A DNA stretch of 64,000 nucleotides from Carya illinoinensis (Eukaryota; Streptophyta; Magnoliopsida; Fagales; Juglandaceae): the NCBI RefSeq assembly GCF_018687715.1, contig NC_056762.1, forward strand, positions 22,985,364 through 23,049,363. The letters run 5' to 3'. The position numbers and the translations under genes were made by a program. The notes beneath the pieces were generated by a model. The model saw only the letters and a program-made list of their open reading frames with translations, was not told where the DNA came from and ran no database searches. Shown here piece by piece: positions 44,214-56,462 of this stretch; the stretch's first letter is position 1, and every line of letters starts with the position of its first letter.

Positions 44214-44960
44214 TATATTCAAGTTAAGTTTCAAGTTCATGTTCATATCATGTTATGTTCATGTTTATGTTATGTTCAAGCCCACGTTCATATTATGTTA
44301 TGTTCATGTTCACGTTAAGTTTCAAGTTCATGTTCATATCATGTTATGTTCAAGTTCACGTTCATGTTGTGTTATGTTCATGTTCATGTTATGTTTCAAG
44401 TTCATGCTCATATTATGTTATGTTTAAGCTCACGTTCATGTTATGTTCAAGCTCACATTCATGTTATGTTATGTTCATGTTCACATTAAGTTTCAAGTTT
44501 ATGTTCATGTTTATGTTATGTTCAAGCTCACGTTCATGTTATGTTATGTTCATGTTCACGTAAAGTTTCAAGTTCATGTTCATATCATATTATGTTCACG
44601 TTACGTTCATGTTATGTTATGTTCATGTTCACGTTAAGTTTCAAGTTCATGTTCATATCATATTATGTTCATGTCATGTTATGTTCACGTACATGTTATG
44701 TTCAAGTCACATTCATGTCATGTTATGTTCACTTTCACATTATGTCTCAATTTCACGTTTATATCATGTTATGCTCAAGTTTATGTTAAATTCAAGTTCA
44801 TGTTTATGTTATGTCTGTTCACGTTCATGCTATATTTCAAGTCCATGTTATGTTTCAAGTGCACGTTCATGTTATGTTGCTAGTCCATGTTATGTTTTAA
44901 GATCAAGTTCATGTCATGTCAAGTCAAGTTCAGCTTACGTCTCAGTTTAATTTATGTCAG
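44214..44960 (+). repeat. Degenerate short-period array (TTCATGTTATG type)
   Basis: About 750 bases of TTCA, CATGT, TTATG and TCAAG words, for example TTCAAGTTCATGTTCATATC. Several frames remain open on the plus strand only because the words lack stops; their products (Y-V-H-V, F-K-F-M-F, S-C-Y-V) are repeats, not proteins. The outer LTR has a shorter version (49318-49560). Confidence 0.88.
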
Positions 44961-46025
44961 TTATGTCATGCTATATGTCAAGTTATGCTATGCTATGCTT
45001 ACTTACGATTTTAATTATGCATTCATACTTTTACTGTCATGCATGCATCATTAACCTGTGTGTGAGTTTCCTGTTAACTTACTGACATTTGTAATCAAAT
45101 CTCACTGTGGTAGTGCCAACTACCATTCCTCCCGAATGGTAAGCGATGTGTCAGGATCAGAGCAGGAGCAGACACTTGAAGACTGGAGGAGGTCGATTAG
45201 ACGCCACAGACACGATGTGGAGTTTACATCTTCCATGGTTAGTTTTTGGACAGTATCATGGCCTCGTTAGTTGAATTACATAAGTTACTCGATGAACTTC
45301 CTCAATTGTATATTTTGATAATGTAAATGTGGAGTCTGGTCTCCCACATTTTTGAGATTACAGTCTTCTGAGACTCATACTGAAATTGTGGATGTTTATT
45401 TTGTTAAGTATGCTTGAATTACGATTTAACTATTTGAGATATTATATGTTTGGTGCATAGTATTGCTCAAAAAAAATTATCTGTTGCTAATATTGAATAA
45501 TGCTAGATGCATGTTAGGAATATTACATTTTATATGTCATGAATGGAGGCAGGTAACTTTGTGTTACATGTCCCAATGCATCAGATCTCCGTTTGATCCA
45601 AAGTGGAATCTGGAGGCGTCATAGTATCACTTGGCACAAAGAAGAACCATTAGATGGATTTGTGAAGGAAATCAATATGTGAGATCATCCCACTCAAGCA
45701 AAACCCTATTCTTTCATCTGATCAACCAAATGCAAAGAGGATTTCAACCCAATGAAACCCTAAATGGTTGGAATCTAATTGAAACCGCAAAAATTGGTTG
45801 AAATTGAAACTTTAAACGATTTTCCCAAACCCTAAAATTGGCCTCCTAACCATTTTTGATCAAATTTCTAGTATTGTATTTAATCACTTAATTAAATCAC
45901 TTCCACATGCTATTAATTCACCAAATTCTTGTTATGAAATTATTATCCAACCTTTTAAACCTGAAAATTTGATTGGGCCAAGAAAAATTAGATTTGGACT
46001 TAATAGCATCTCAAACCCTAAACAA

Positions 46026-47145
46026 ACCCCATTTATACCCCAAATTAAAGCCTACTTAGTTGAGGCCCACCAAGGCCAACGAATTTAGCCACATTGGCAA
46101 AGCTTCTTGAAGAAGCCTCCTCCCTCACATGGCAAGCCATCCACTGCCCTTGATTGCACCCAATAGTACCTTGATGTGAATGATAAATCTACCTCATCAA
46201 CCTTCATACCTCACTACTTCCGTAGGCAGTCATTGCCCCTCACTATTCTCTACTTTATGTCAATAGCTACTTCCAATCAAGGGTCATTCAAGCCCATACC
46301 TCCCCTCTCCAAAAGTATTAAGTCATGCAGAACACATTTCGCTCCCTTTCATCACATTTTCACCCCGTTCTTAGAGAGAAACCCAAAAGAGTACTCTTAG
46401 GCAGATTTCTAGGTCTTTTGTGTGACCATTTTCGACCATATGTAAGTATTTTCACATGATGACTCATTCATAAAAGTTGTTCAACTTTGAGTTTAGTTTC
46501 CATAAATATATTATTTGTCTCATTACATGGTCATTTGGTCAGTCAAAAATATTTTTAACCAAGGAAAGGTCATTCTGGGCGTGAAACCCCATTTAAATCC
46601 CAAATTGAAACCCACTTGGTTGAGGCCCACCAAGGCCCAAAAATTTAGCCACATTGGCAAAGCTTCTTGAAGAAGCTTCCTCCCTCATATGGCAAGCCAT
46701 CCACTGCCCTTGGTTGCACCCAATAGTGCCTTGATGTGAATGAGAAATCTACCTCATCAATCTCCATACCTCACTGCTTCTATAGGCAATCATTGCCCCT
46801 CACTATTCTCCACTTTATGTCACATAGTCACTTCTAATCAAGGGTCATTCAAGCTCATACCTCTCCCTCCAGAAGCATAAAGTCTTGCAGGACACATTTC
46901 ACTCACTTTCATCACTTTTTCACCCCGTTCTTAGAGAGAAACCCTAAAGAGCTCTCTTGGATAGATTTTTAGGTCTTTTCTGTGGCCATTTTTGACCATA
47001 TGTAAGTATTTTCACATGATGACACTTTCATAAAAATTGTTCAACTTTGAGTTTAGTTTCTATAGATATATTATTTGTCTCATTACATGGTCATTTGGTT
47101 AGTCAAAAATATTTTTAACCATGGAAAGGTCATTCTGGGCGTGAA
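46026..47145 (+). repeat. 560-bp tandem duplication in the outer LTR
   Basis: 46026-46585 and 46586-47145 are similar throughout (for example CCACATTGGCAAAGCTTCTT and CATTCTGGGCGTGAAAC recur exactly 560 bases apart). The inner LTR and copy C have the segment once. The junction lies at AAACCCCATTTA. Confidence 0.88.
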
Positions 47146-49072
47146 ACTAGAGAGTATGTTATGTATTAAAATTTTTGACCAAGCTTATGGACATATCTTA
47201 GTCTAAAAATTTTATGGAGTGTTGTTAGCATGTATTAATGAGTGTTAATTGACGTTTTGTAGCATGAATAAAGGTTTTGATGATATATTTTCTTGGATCT
47301 ACAAACTTGAAAACTGGAAGTGGAAAAACAGTTTTTATTTGGAGAAAGTTTGAATATTTCATTGTTTAAATTTACTCTAAAAGCTTTGATATTTTTTATG
47401 ATGATATTAAGTCTCTTATTTTCATGTTAGGATATTAGTTTGAAAATATTTAGTATTATTTTCAAAGATATGATTTTTCCATACAAGAGGATTTTAGTTT
47501 GGCATAAAATTTGATGTTTTTTGGTTTAGATCCATGGTTTAGCCATGTGATTTTAATTTTGATAGTTGGATCTTCTTTAGGACACATTTTTAAACCATGT
47601 GATGTTTTATTTTGAAGACCTCATCTTTTTAAGCCATGGATCAAGAGATTGATCAAAGATAGTTAAGAAAAAAGTTTATGTTTTTGGACCAAGTGTAAAA
47701 CCAAAAACTCAAGTGTTATTTTGTGATTTTTGGTGACTTTTGTTTGATGATTTAAAGAATGATTGATCTTAGGATGATGTTATGAATATGCTAGAAGTAA
47801 GATTTGATTTTTTGGAATTCTTGGAGATGTTTTGATTTAGGGTCAAAGCTTGTGATTCAAAGGTTTGCTATTTGTTAAAAAGTTTGGGTCTTTTTACAAA
47901 ACATTTGGTGTTGATGATTTGCTTTTCTTAATGGATATTTTAAGTATGGTTTTAAACTTAGAATAGGAAGATCTTTGTTGCAAAATTTTGATTTTATCAT
48001 GAGTTCTAAAGTTGGAAAAATTGCAACAAAAATTAAGAAAAATGGTCTATGAATGTTTTGTTCATAGTGAGTTTTCCATAGTTATGAGTTTTTTAAAATT
48101 TTTCTGAGTTGGAATTTGAGTTTAGGATAAAATTTACATGAGAAATGTAAATTTTTATAATTTTCAGAGTTCGATGTGAAATCCTTAAGTTATGGGTAAA
48201 ATGGTCATTTTTTCATATGTAGAGGGTAAAATAGTAATTTTACTCTAAGTTGTCTCTTTTACACATTTCTAGTTGTTGGTAATTAAATTTTTAGCTTTTA
48301 GAATATCCTCTTATAGTTCCTTGTGTTTCACATTTTATTTTCATAAAACGCGACAAATGAGGTAAGTTAACTCTTAACTTACTATCAGTTTACTGTATAT
48401 GTGTAATGGGTAAGGGAACTATAGTTTATGTTTATATGTTGTTATATATGTCATGACATACCATGTCATCACATGTTTATGTGTTACATGAATTATTCTA
48501 TCATGAAATACTTATTTGTTATATAATATATTCTATCACATGTTATGTTATATTATAAAATATTATCTGTTACATGTTATCCCATGTTACAAAATATTGT
48601 CTATTATATGTATACCATGTTATGAAATATTTTCTATCATATGTTATGCTACGTTATGAAATATTGTATGTTATATGTTATGCCATGTTACAAGATGTTG
48701 TATGTTACATGTATGTCATGTTATGAAATGTTAAATGTTCCATCAATGTCTCAAAGTACGTCATGTATGTCGTCTTAAGTTCTTGTCATGTTAAGTTACG
48801 TCAAGACTTCTGTCCTTTCATATTCATGTCATGTCCAGTCTCGAATACGGTTTTTGTATCTCGAGAATAGTTATGTTAAGTTATTCATGTCAATCACGAC
48901 TCTAAGTGCTAGGATGAGGTAATATCCTAGTGGAACTCTTTTGTTCACGCTAGAGTGTCTAAACATGTGTGAAATTTCCTGGGTTGATGAAGTACATTCA
49001 ACAAGTTGCGAATGGAGCTTAACTAACTGATCACCAGAGCGCGCCAATAGAGCCATATTTTATTTTACATGT

Positions 49073-49205
49073 GTTCACAGCAAGTGTGACACAAATAATT
49101 CATGGGGCCACAATAATTGTGGATTATACACTATGTGAGACACAGCAACTGTGACACGTAGAATACATGGGGCCATAACAACTGCGGAGTATGTATTAAC
49201 GCATT
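49073..49205 (+). repeat. Two ~66-bp tandem units in the outer LTR cassette
   Basis: CACAGCAAGTGTGACAC and CACAGCAACTGTGACAC open units at 49073 and 49141, each with CATGGGGCCA. They lie in a cassette (48890-49310) that replaces the 43711 array of the inner LTR. Confidence 0.8.
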
Positions 49206-50177
49206 CACAACTAGTATAGATACCTGTGTTGTGATGTGGTAATCTAGAGGGGCACATGGCTTAAGGGGACTCGTGTAGCACCCATATGGTCACTTTATTA
49301 ATTAAGTCTATTGAACAAGATTCCAAGTTCATGTATTTCACATTCAAGTCATGTTTCATGTTACGTTATGTTCAACTTTACGTTCATGTCAAGCTTTAAG
49401 TTCACATCCATGTTATGATCTAAGTTCATGTCACGTCAAGCTAAGTTTCAGTTTTAATTCAAGTTATGTCAGCTCATGACATGTTATATCATGTCACGTT
49501 ATGCTTATTATTTTATGCCATGTTATGTCAAGTTATCTCATGTTTACTATTGACTTTAATTGTGCATTCATGTCTTTATTGCCATGCATGAATCATTAAC
49601 CTGTATGGAAGTTTTCTATTAATTTGCTGAGATTTGTAATCAAATCTCACTGTGGTAGTCTCAACTACCGTTTTTCCTGAATGGTAGGCAACGTGCGGGA
49701 TCAGAGTAGGGAGCAGACATAGATAGACGAGAGGAGGTTGACTAGATGCCGTAGACGTGATGTGAAGCTTACAGCTTCTATAGTTAGTTTTTTTAGGACA
49801 GTATTCTAACCTCGTTAGTCGAGTTACATGAGTTACTCAACGAATTGGCTCAATAGTATATTTTGTTAATGTAAATATAGAGTCTGGTCTCTCATATTTT
49901 GAGATTACAGTCCTATGAGACTCATACTGTAATAGTGGATGTTTATTTTGTTAAGTATACATAGATTATGTTTTAATTGTTTGGGAAATTATGAGTTTGG
50001 TGCATAGTATTCAAAAAATAAAAATTATCCGCTGCGAATATTGCATAATGCTAAATGTATATTAGGAACATTGCATCCTATATGTCATGAACGGGGGCAG
50101 GTAACCTTATGTTGCATGTCCCGACGCCTCAAATGTCCGTCCGATCCCAGATGGAAATCTGGGGGCATCACAACATT

Positions 50178-51600
50178 TATCTTAAATGTAAGATTACCAT
50201 ATACTTTCTATTCGGCTAGATTTACTACCAAACTCAATTTATTCAAAACCGACAGGCAAAGCTCCAAAAAGTGTCGTTCTTTTCCTTTGCCCAAATTATG
50301 TTAACGGGGATACAATGCTAGCTATGATGTGTCCAATATTCATTTCACTTTACCAAGTCTAACAAATAATGAAAAGCACAATGAAAACTCGTTTTTACAC
50401 ATAGGCAAGCCTGAGCTATGATGTTTGATGTTAACATGGATATGATCAGACAGGAATACCAATGGTACTTAGGTGGTCATATAATTTACACTCCCAATGG
50501 TTAAGTTTCTCCTCTTTGATGGGATTTCCATGGGTGTTGCTACTAGCTGCTTTATGCTTAGCCTTCTTCGCATACTGTAAGTCTACACCAAAGGTAGTTT
50601 AATCATTATAGAATTCAAAATATGATGGAGACTTGTAAGTCTGCTTTACCTCAATATTCCACACAATAATAAATTCATGTTTTATGAGAGTCAAATTAGT
50701 TGTGCCTCTTTTAGGCCGAGACAACTCCCCAGTCTTTAGAACTCCTTTCATCATATAGTACCCGGATAAAAGTAAAGTCACATGGAAACGTCAAGTTAGT
50801 GTTGTATGATAACTAGACCAGACACTAAAGTAAATCTTTCTTTTCAGAGACACTTTATCTATGATGCCGTATTCCACTATTCCGGCGATTTTCCAACATA
50901 CTTGTTAACCTTGAATTAAATTAAATAGCAATTGTGTCAAGTGGTATACTGGCTCATGCTTAAATACATATCTAAATGCTAAGTTTCCAAAGTCTGACAG
51001 TAATAAGAATCAAATTAGAGCTGCTTAAATGGAATTACAGAAACAATACCTCATTTATATGGAAAGGGGGATAGTGGCACCTTGTTAGAAATCAGAATGG
51101 AGAAATTTATTTTCCTAATATCCCAAAACCAAGATTCTAAAGATGCGTTTGGGAACACAAGTATTCTCAGATATTTCCTTTCCAAAACATTACTCAAATA
51201 GGAAAAAAAATTCAATTTTAAATCTTCAACTTTTTCGTCTAATTATTACTACTTTCCCAAACTCACAAACAAAACATAAAAAATTTCAAAATAAAAATTA
51301 TATTCAAACAATTTTTTAACTTTATAATATTTTTATTAAACTTTTTCTCTTATTTCCCAAAACCTAATAAAGCATCTTAATTCAAACTATTTCACTATTA
51401 TTTATAGATATTCTGAGATATTCTAAGTATCTAAAGGAGCTCTAAAGATCGAATACAAGTTAAATTAAAAATAAATAAAACCAAGCTCAACATAAAATTT
51501 AAGCTGAAGATAAGATACAAGTCTCAATTAGTAGTATCCTTTTAATGTAAACTTAACTCAAAACATATGTACAATTAAAAACCAAGTTTAGCACAAGTCC
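50178..51600. other. No gene recognised
   Basis: AT-rich. Between 50480 and 50800 two minus-strand stretches look exon-like (S-R-P-K-R-G-T-T-N-L-T-L-I-K-H-E-F; Q-Y-A-K-K-A-K-H-K-A-A-S), with AG/GT candidates near 50576 and 50775. I cannot name a family or build a gene. Confidence 0.35.
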
Positions 51601-52281
51601 AAGACATAATGGCAGCAACGTAATAACACTAAAAATAATCTTGAATGTACTGTACGGAAAAGCCTATGTGGCCAGGTATTAAAGGGCATTTTTGTAAAAG
51701 TTTTCAATGTGTGGGTCCATTTCTGGAATATTAAAATAGAAGAAAATGCTTATGAAAGCACAAAAGGTCAAGGCCACTAGAGAGAGAAAGTCATGAGATT
51801 ACACTAGAATATAAATGTAATTAAAATAAGAAGGTCTACCCTTATGTAAACACTAGGTTACTGAATATATAAGACTCATTTTCACTCGAGAGCAGCACAC
51901 ATATGAGAGAGAAAAGGGCAATGTGTAGCAAAGGCTCACCAAAAGAAACAGAGGGTACTATGCGGAAGAAGGCAGGGCACAAAGGAGCTCAAGTGATTGT
52001 GCTGATATTCAAAGTGGTGCTTGGAGGTCAATGATGTCAAAACTTCAAGATGGAGGAGACGCGATCGAGGACCACAGCGACTGGACCAAAACTCATAGGC
52101 GATAGAGGCTACGAGATGGAGGATACATGACAGATCTAGAGTGACGAGAAGCATTCGGCGGCACCTTTTGTGATGGGGAAGGTGATATCGCGGGGGCTAG
52201 CTATGTACAGTGGTTTCCTGAGATGTGGTGGCGGCTAGGCAACTAGCTAAAGAGAGAAGATGAGAGAGAGATAGAGAGAAG

Positions 52282-52327
<46 letters not shown>

Positions 52328-53695
52328 GGTGGTTATGGGTGCCTAGGACAGCGTTCCCTGAGATGTGGTGCCTGCTGGTTGCGGCCAAGAGCAACACCTT
52401 GAGTAAAAGCTTCCACAGCCGATTGACCAATTGCTCTGTTTCAACTAAGGAAAAACAGAGGAGGTGGGAGTGTCATGTGTTTGGGAGGAGTTGCTAACCG
52501 CTGCAAAGTGGCTGAGTAGTTAATTGGGAGGTGTTCTTTGCAGGAAGGAAGGGGTTGAATGTTAGTTTTTTTGGTTAAGACTAGGGTGGAAAACATAGTC
52601 GTTTGGTTAAGTATTGCGAATGCTTGCATATAGAATAGATTATATGCAGTTATTTGAATTAGTAGTGATTGAAATAATGATGTTTTTTTCACAAGTTTAT
52701 AACGTGTATGTTGTAAAGGACAAAAATATGTGTTTTGATAAATGAAATGAAGTATAAAATAGCTCCGTGGGTTAGGACTGAGGCCAACTCTGAATTCATT
52801 GCTCAATTCTTCTATCTTCCTTCTGTTCTCTCTCCCTCTGATAATCTCTTTCTCCTCTTCTATTCATGATTTTAGGAGGGTGACTACCTTGAATACGTTT
52901 TTACTGAAGTGGGCTCATTATAGATGGTATCAGATTGTCACTATACTTGAAGAGACAATCTATCTACAATCTCTCCATGAATCACTCTCCAATCTCAACA
53001 ACTGGGTCTGTTTTTCTATTTCCATGATTCTTGTTGTACATTCTAGCTATACTTTCCATGTATGCTTGATGTACTTTCAAGTATGATGGCTGTACTTTCC
53101 ATGTATGCTTCTCAAATAGCTACCAGCACAGTTGTACATACATTCTATAATTTCTATTTCAATGCCAATACACAAGCCATGCTAGGTGCGGGCTATTCAC
53201 ATTTACATGGTATCAAGAATTACTCGAGGTTTCAGAAAAATGACTTCCTATACAACCTCCTCGATTCCTCCTGTGGACAACACTTCCTCCATTGATTTGT
53301 TTTCCACAAAAGCCAATCTGCCTAAAATTTCTATCAAATTAGCCTCTACCAAAATTCTTTCTTTGGAAAGCTTAGGTAGTTCCTGTTCTTTGGGGACACA
53401 ATCTCCTTGGTTACGTTACAAATGAAATGCCTTGTCCTCCCACCACCATTATCAACGAAAATGGTCTTTGGAATCCGAATTTGGCAATAGCAACATGGTT
53501 GCGTCTTGATCAGTTGATTCTCGAATGGATCAACAATTCTTTTTCAGACATTTCTCTTTCTTAACTGGTAAATTGTGAAATGGCACATGATGCATGGGAG
53601 GTACTCGAAACTTTATATGGTCGACGTACAAGAGATCGTGTTAGCAGATGCGTGGTGAGTTGTTGGCACTCACCAAAGGCTCCTCTTCTATGCGT
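51600..53695 (+). mobile_element. Copia element 5' end: probable LTR, primer site, broken gag
   Basis: TGGTATCAGA at 52925-52934 matches the initiator tRNA-Met primer site of copia and follows CTCA at 52914-52917, the likely LTR end. A TATATAAG near 51868 could be the LTR promoter; the LTR start is not defined. 53230-53695 carries shifted copia Gag pieces: L-S-W-K-A-Q-V, L-L-G-Y-V-T-N-E-M, D-Q-L-I-L-E-W-I-N-N-S-F, A-H-D-A-W-E-V-L-E-T-L-Y-G-R-R-T, M-R-G-E-L-L-A-L. It is cut off near 53695. Confidence 0.68.
52287..52324 (+). repeat. (AG)n microsatellite
   Basis: Pure AG run inside the probable copia LTR, flanked about 140 bases apart by two copies of CCTGAGATGTGGTG. Confidence 0.93.
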
Positions 53696-53699
53696 GGTG

Positions 53700-55420
53700 A
53701 AGAAGTTCCAGCTCCCCATTCTCCCACATTGCGTCAATTCTTTGTTTTAAGAAGTAGCAATCTTTCGTCTAGTGCCCCTCTATGTTGTGGTATGTGCAGT
53801 AGCAGCGAGTTCTCTGGTCATAGCTGCCATCACTTCGAGTTTGTTCTTTACTCCCTACTTGCACGTTCAGGCTCAAATACACCACCCTAGAGCTTTGATT
53901 TCTTGAGGGTGTGCCTCCATCCCTCTTATGTTATTGGCCTTTCCTCACCTTTTGCTCATTTTCACAGGTTTTTCTGTTGGTTGCTCTCTTTGGCTTGCTT
54001 TCTGCCTACTCCAACTGGAACTTCTTCAGGACGATCAAGGCCTTGAGAGTTTCTTGATGCAATCATTTGCTCGATCCATATACTATTGTAATTTTGTAGG
54101 GGTTTTCCTAGACAATTCTACCACAAAAGGACTTCTGGGCCAAATGCCTCCTAAAAGTTCTACCAACGTGATCTTTTCATCCTGATCTTTTGCCATCATG
54201 CGCTCCATATAGAACCTGGCTAGGTATGTGTAATGCTCTAATGGAAGGGCCAAATCACATAGCCTATACTCCAAAAGGCCTAGTCAATGATACAATTAAA
54301 ACCCGATTGCAACCTTATAAATAGCAAGAACTTCTCCTTCCCAAGCAATGTGAAATCCCATACACCACCTACCTTTATACTTATCATATGGGCGTGTCAC
54401 AATTTACCCCTCTTAAATTCTCAATGTCCTCGTCGGGCCTGTTCGTTATAGGTGGCATGGCTCAAGTCCCATATTTTTTGTTGGGATAGGCTCTAATAAC
54501 ATTTTTAATGCCCTAATGGAAGACCCAAACTACATGACCTATACTCTAAAAGGACTAATCAATTGTAGTCCTATTGAAATCTTATAAAGAGCAGGAACTT
54601 CTCCTTCCCAAGCAATATGGGATCTCATACACGACCTACCCTTATCATATGGGGATGTCACAATACGCTTTTAGGCTTTTATCCTCTTGTTGTTTGACTT
54701 TGAGATGGTGGGTCGCCTCCTCCTTCTGTTGGCCATGAATTGGATCAGGAACTGTTTACTCAATTCTTTCAAATGTCTATGGAGCCTTGGTTTATTGCTC
54801 TAAGCCACTCTCTTGCCGCTCCTTTTAGGATTAAGGGGAAAGCTTGACATACAATTTCTCCAAAAAAATCATGGTGGGTCATGTGAGCCTTGAATATCTC
54901 CAAATGCTCGATTGGATCCTTAGATCTGTCTTACATTTTGACTTGCAAAACTTTGAACTTTAGCGGGAGTGTAACCTTATTATTTTTGCACCATAAGGCA
55001 AATCTGTGCTATTGAGCTGTTGATCAACGAACGAGGATGCACCTATCCTCTTAACCATCTCCTTGTATTTATCTATGAGATTGCGTAAATTATGGTGCAT
55101 CTTCTTCTTTTCTTCATCGTCAAAGGTTGGCCTGCTTGTGCCTTGCAATTCCACTTCGATCCATTTATTATGGCTTGGTGCAATGTCTTCCCTGGAGCCT
55201 GCACTCCTTTTGTCTTAAAACCTCATTTTCACGCTGGGTACTCTCCATCTCCAAAGTCATTTTCTTAGTCTTTCTTCCAATTTTACAAATCTCTTTTCCA
55301 TGTTACCGTTCATTCATTTGCTTGTCGAAGCTACTTCTTGAATGCGAGTTGCTAGAGAACAAGTCACTGGAGGGATACGAAAAGCACGTTGAAGTTTCAT
55401 AGATCTCACAGACAATGTCA
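53700..55420 (-). pseudogene. Gypsy gag relic, interrupted by a TRIM
   Basis: On the minus strand: coiled-coil start (M-E-S-T-Q-R-E-N-E-V-L-R-Q, ~55220), then D-P-I-E-H-L-E-I-F-K-A-H-M, G-A-A-R-E-W-L-R-A-I, Q-F-L-I-Q-F-M-A-N-R-R-R-R-R-P-T (54690-54960). After the TRIM it continues Y-L-A-R-F, E-R-M-M-A-K-D-Q-D-E-K-I-T-L, L-L-G-G-I-W-P-R-S-P-F (54083-54228). It ends with a zinc-knuckle-like Y-C-T-Y-H-N-I-E-G-H, stop, T-K-D-C (~53780-53815). This is the Retrotrans_gag domain and knuckle of a Ty3/gypsy element, with several stops and shifts. Confidence 0.8.
54229..54662 (-). mobile_element. TRIM (short LTR retrotransposon), 434 bp
   Basis: LTRs 54504-54662 and 54229-54401 are similar (CATTGCTTGGGAAGGAGAAG class core, GTATAGG, CTTATAAG). 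On the minus strand both start TGTGACA. The 102-bp interior has a primer site TGTTATTAGAGCC next to the 5' LTR (tRNA-iMet type, 2 mismatches) and AAGAGGGGTAAAT as polypurine tract before the 3' LTR. It encodes nothing. It splits the gypsy gag; the flanks CGTAT/CATAC (minus) keep only 3 of 5 bases of a target duplication. Confidence 0.85.
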
Positions 55421-55840
55421 ACTGTTGTGGATATGTTTTGTACTCCTAGAAAAGGCCTTTAGCAACCTGCACCAAAAGGATAAGTGGGGCTCGATATGGT
55501 AGGGGACTCCTCCGATGCCTATATTAGTGAGAATCAAGTGTACCGAGTATTTCAGTTTTTAGATTGTGAAGTTACCTTTGGCATGTGCTTTGACCTCTAT
55601 TTATATAAATCGAGTGTTCAATTGGTAATGCTTGCCTTATGGCTCAGTCCTCGCTAATTGTTGTTGAACTACAGACCATTAGTGCTTTAGATCTACTTGT
55701 GTGGCGAATACTATGAGAGGATAATTTATATGCGTGGGTGAGTATCTCGCTAGATGTTATCAATATTACTCAGTATCCATTACATCATGAAGTCACTATA
55801 GATGATAGTTGGAATTTTGTATCGGTGCATTTTGTTGGTT

Positions 55841-55940
55841 GTGGGCTTGGGTTTTGCTAGATAGCTTATGGCTTTGGGTTCATGGACCCTTGTGATGTAT
55901 GGTTCAACACGACTTCCTTAGGGGAATATTTAGCCTACCA
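55841..55940. repeat. ~100-bp dispersed module, copy 2
   Basis: Matches 18527-18630. It is located upstream (minus-strand sense) of the gypsy gag, so it may belong to that element's leader or LTR. Confidence 0.6.
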
Positions 55941-56419
55941 ATACAAGTGTTGAGTTTACATTTAACCCTAAAATAAATAAATCTATACTAAGGTTTGTTT
56001 TATGAGATTTTGGGAAATAAGGAAGAAAAAGTTGAACAAAAATATTATGAAGTTAAATATTTTTAGAATATAATTCTTTTAAAATTTGAAACTTTTGAAT
56101 TGTTTTTTGTGTTTTGTTTGGAAGTTTTAAAAAGTTGTAATAATTAGATGAAAAAGTTAAGGATTTAAAATTGAGAAATGTTTGTGTTTGTATGATATTT
56201 GGAAATGAGATGAGATGAGATGAAATGGGATGAGATGAAACAATCTCCATATTCAAAACAAGCCCTTAGTCAATATTAATTGATCAAGATCTTGCTAGAC
56301 AAAGACTCATAAAGGCAATGTCAATATTTTACATGGATTATGTAATTGATATACAAAGCAAAATGACAATAAAACTGAAAATTTTGTAGGATAGTTATTT
56401 TCTTCCCCCTTGAGACATT
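55941..56419. other. AT-rich spacer, no gene
   Basis: Contains GATGAGATGAGATG-type repeats at 56205-56238; otherwise nothing recognised. Confidence 0.5.
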
Positions 56420-56462
56420 TTTATTTATTATCATTATACAATAAACAACACTTCCACTTTCA

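Larger units (their letters stand above)
40574..45623 (+). mobile_element. Inner giant solo LTR (5050 bp) with 5-bp target duplication
   Basis: It starts TGTAACAACCAG and ends GGAGGCGTCATA (the outer copy ends in CACA, so a C-to-T change). GTATC occurs at 40569-40573 and again at 45624-45628: a perfect 5-bp duplication. All of it matches the outer LTR or copy C except the cassette at 43711-44213. Parts: AAACCCTAA-rich stretch (41230-41320), AT-rich middle, TATGTCATG-type repeats, CAATCAAATCTCACTGTGG region near the 3' end. No gene. Confidence 0.88.
40064..50172 (+). mobile_element. Outer giant solo LTR (~5054 bp), split by an inserted LTR
   Basis: Its left part (40064-40573) and right part (45624-50172) join in register with the sequence of the inner LTR, so they are one LTR interrupted by 40574-45623. 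It ends GGGGGCATCACA. The flanks ATATT (40059-40063) and ACATT (50173-50177) agree at 4 of 5, fitting a target duplication. Without the insert and one duplication it measures about 5.05 kb, the same as the inner copy. No internal retrotransposon part remains, hence a solo LTR. It contains a 560-bp tandem duplication. Confidence 0.82.

Noticed and set aside
44164..44950. Overlapping frames rich in Y-V-H-V and F-K-F-M-F
   Set aside because: They arise from stop-free short repeats and occur in all frames; no domain.
50480..50800. Two exon-like stretches on the minus strand
   Set aside because: No recognised domain, and splice sites could not be joined into one frame with confidence.
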